Positions 61,967 to 64,000 of a stretch of DNA of 64,000 nt are shown piece after piece. Each line of letters starts with the position of its first letter. Within the stretch, counting starts at the first letter, position 1. The notes beneath the pieces are model-generated. The model did no database searches. It had not been told where the DNA came from and saw only the letters and a list, made by a program, of their open reading frames with translations. Source of the stretch: Bimastos eiseni (lineage: Eukaryota; Annelida; Clitellata; Crassiclitellata; Lumbricidae); contig OY365810.1 in NCBI GenBank assembly GCA_959347315.1, positions 32,269,083 through 32,333,082 on the forward strand. The letters run 5' to 3'. Position numbers and translations under genes: made by a program.

Positions 61967-64000
61967 CAGTGCTGTCCAACCTTTTTGGCACCGCGGGCCA
62001 CTTAAAAATTATTATTGAAGCCGAGGGCCGCACAAGAAAACTCAGACTTAGCAATGTCTACAATTTTAAATTTTATTGAAAATTATAAACTTGTAAAAAT
62101 GTATTATGCTATAATAATCGCATGTATGCATGCCCTATAATAGTTCAGCACCCAAGATTATATTAATTAAGTGAAAGAAACGTCCAAGCATGTTTTCAGT
62201 GAGATGTTTGGCTTTGAATTGTGCTTGCAATTTTTTTAACTTGTGGTTGATATTCAGTAACTGCTGCCCTCATTAGATTTTCTAAATGCTCATCAGTCAA
62301 AGAGTTTCGTTTCTTTGACTTGATGTTGGTCATTGCAGAAAATCCAGCTTCACAGACGTATGTGCTTCCAAACATCGTCAATACTTTTTTTACAACATTT
62401 CGATATGTTCGGAAATTCTTCAGAAGATACATATGTCATCCAGAACTCAGTTGGCTGAATATCCTTGTGTTTGTCACGAAGAGCCAGATTATGCTGCATT
62501 TCAATTATTTCAAGCTGTACTGCACTTTCATCTCCTCCCAATACCTGCATCTTTGAGGATACGATAGAAATATCGCACGTGAATGGATTTTCAACAAAAA
62601 GCAGCAGGAGAGTCAGACTGCGAATGTCACTGAAACGAGCAGAGAAATCCAATTTCAACTTTTGTAGTGATATATCAAATTGTTCGCTTTTGATTGCATC
62701 TGGAAATGCTTGTGCAGCTTTGGAAAGTGCAGAAAAGAGGGTAAAGTTTGACTGATTCCATTTACTGATGAATAAATCTAGCTTTGCTTCAAAAACGCTA
62801 ACTTCCTTCATCAGAGTTGGCAATATTTGATACCTGCCTTGCAATTTCAAATTCAATTTGTTCAGGTGGTCTGTGGTGTCAGTAAGAAATGCCAGCCTTA
62901 CAACAAACACTGGCATTTCCAGATAATTCAACAACTCTCTCTTGGATTTCAAACCGAGAAACAGTTTGACTTCTTCAATTAGATCCCAAAATCTCACCAG
63001 TACCTTCCCTTTGCTCAACCAACAAACGTCAGTATGAAGAACAAAATCACCATAATTGCTTTCGTACTCTTCTAACAATGTCTTAAACTGCCGGTGATTT
63101 AAAGGATTGGCTCGAATAAAGTTTACGATTTTAACAACAATATCCATCACATTTTTCAGTGCATCATCTTTCAGTTTTGAGCAAAGAGCTTGCTGGTGTA
63201 TGATACAATGATAAGCTTGGAAAGTTGGGAAATCATTATCTGCCATCAGCAGACCAATCAGGCCCAATCTCCGCCCCACCATTGCTGGGGCACCATCCAT
63301 GGTAACTGATACGAGCTTCTTAAAATCAATGCCATTTTTTAATAAACACTCCTTCAGTCCGTTGTATATATCCTCGCCCCGTGTGGTATTTTTCAATGGA
63401 ATTAATGCCAACAACTCTTCTTTAAATTTATGTTCCATGTCAAATCTAACCCAAATTATAAGTTGTTCAGTGTCAGTGACATCACATGACTCGTCCAATG
63501 CAAGACTGAAGCCGGATGCATTCTTCAAATCAAAAAGCAACTGCTCCAATATATCACTGGATATAATTTCAACACGTCTTGCTAGTCTGGTGAGATAGCT
63601 GAAGATTTGATATCTGTTTCTTGATCTCTTCTTTGTTTTTAAACTCAGCAAACAAGGAATCTGCACTTTGTTGGAAACATAGTTTAACAGTTTCACCATC
63701 TGAATATGGTTTCTGCTTTTTAGCTAAAACCCAGCTTATCTTTAAAGATGCCTCAGTAGCACAATCACTTGAGCTCAACATTCGACGAAAAACACTCTGC
63801 TGGCCATTCAGATTCTGTTTTAGAGATGCAACTTTGTCTTCTCTTACCTTCGTACCAATTGGATAATGTTTGTTAAAATCTTCATGCTTACACGCGTGGT
63901 GTCTCTGTAGATTGGCTTTTTTCAAAACAGAAATGGAGTTCTGGCATATTAAACAACCGGCTTATCATTTGACATTGTAAACACAAAATCCAATTCCCAC
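61967..64000 (-). mobile_element. hAT-type transposon (ZBED/GTF2IRD2-like transposase); 5' end outside the window
   Basis: Terminal text CAGTGCTGTCCAACCTTTTT at 61967 matches the style of hAT ends (CAGxG...CCAACCTTTTT), preceded by CCATAACC as a possible 8-bp target duplication that cannot be checked here because the other end is off the window. Confidence 0.6.
62196..63985 (-). pseudogene. BED-finger hAT transposase ORF with three single-base frameshifts
   Basis: In order on the minus strand: a BED-type zinc finger (W.LDFVF ... CLIC ... HHACKH), a KVASLKQNL linker, then the RNase-H-like core with LALDESCDVTD (first catalytic Asp), SVTMDGAPAMVG (second Asp), YHCIIHQQALCSKL and HTDVCWLSKGKVL, and finally the C-terminal dimerisation part CEAGFSAMTNIKSKKRNSL with DEHLENLMR. 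This matches hAT transposases that gave rise to GTF2IRD2, SCAND3 and ZBED5-like proteins. Three breaks: a missing base near 63957, an extra base near 63588 and an extra A in a 7-A run (62385-62391). Otherwise the frame is open over 1.35 kb. Either a recent pseudogene or, at least for the homopolymer site, a sequencing error. Confidence 0.85.

Overview
Metazoan nuclear DNA: genes are split by GT-AG introns, coding density is low, and the window is full of non-LTR retrotransposons, cut-and-paste transposons, a tRNA-derived SINE and micro/minisatellites. The very frequent TAGGCCTA-type palindromes and the mix of CR1-like, RTE-like, mariner and hAT elements suggest a marine invertebrate, possibly an echinoderm; that assignment is an impression, not a demonstration. 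One 200-N assembly gap lies at 6868-7067.

The main gene content is a dispersed tandem array of one family of type II membrane proteins that resembles the nematode DUF1647 glycosyltransferase-like family (my recall of the family, not a search). I reconstruct a constant four-exon, all phase-0 architecture: exon 1 signal anchor; exon 2 luminal N-terminal part with a (F)VF(V/A)T...(H)xAMDAIGN block and an IYFYDL block; exon 3 exactly 35 codons with FN(F/Y)SRYP...FKP(L/I)IVH; exon 4 about 178 codons with FWIDSS and CHRFDQSAINIL. Five copies are visible: copy 0 (exon 1 only, 3625-3753, minus), copy 1 (frameshifted pseudogene, 4382-5886, minus), copy 2 (complete, 14197-18008, minus), copy 3 (25650-29974, minus) and copy 4 (49332-57733, plus). 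Exon 4 of copies 2 and 3 includes a 160-bp identical tract although exon 2 is strongly diverged, which points to gene conversion. Between them, at 37713-38855 (minus), lies an intronless GT11-type fucosyltransferase gene. Together these look like a Golgi glycan-modification neighbourhood.

A further, unrecognised gene has its last two exons at 60796-61791 (minus); its upstream exons are beyond the right edge. Two more candidate exons (13529-13759 minus, 37321-37516 plus) are less certain.

Mobile DNA by region: 0-3.2 kb an intact 983-codon reverse transcriptase with a restriction-like endonuclease-type C-terminus next to the tail of a related element; 8.7-10 kb, 11-12.1 kb, 20.5-22 kb, 23.2 kb, 27.7-28.4 kb, 35.5 kb, 43.7 kb, 50.5 kb, 53 kb and 54.7-55.8 kb degraded LINEs; 21.5 and 42.1 kb two copies of one SINE; 31.9-33.8 kb a terminal-inverted-repeat element with a second one nested inside; 36.5, 45.3 and 58.2 kb small hAT-like elements, the last two with perfect 8-bp target duplications; 40.2-41.2 kb a mariner/Tc1 relic with matching ends; 44.4-46.6 kb two copies of a foldback element with internal tandem repeats; 62-64 kb a BED-finger hAT transposase broken by three single-base frameshifts.
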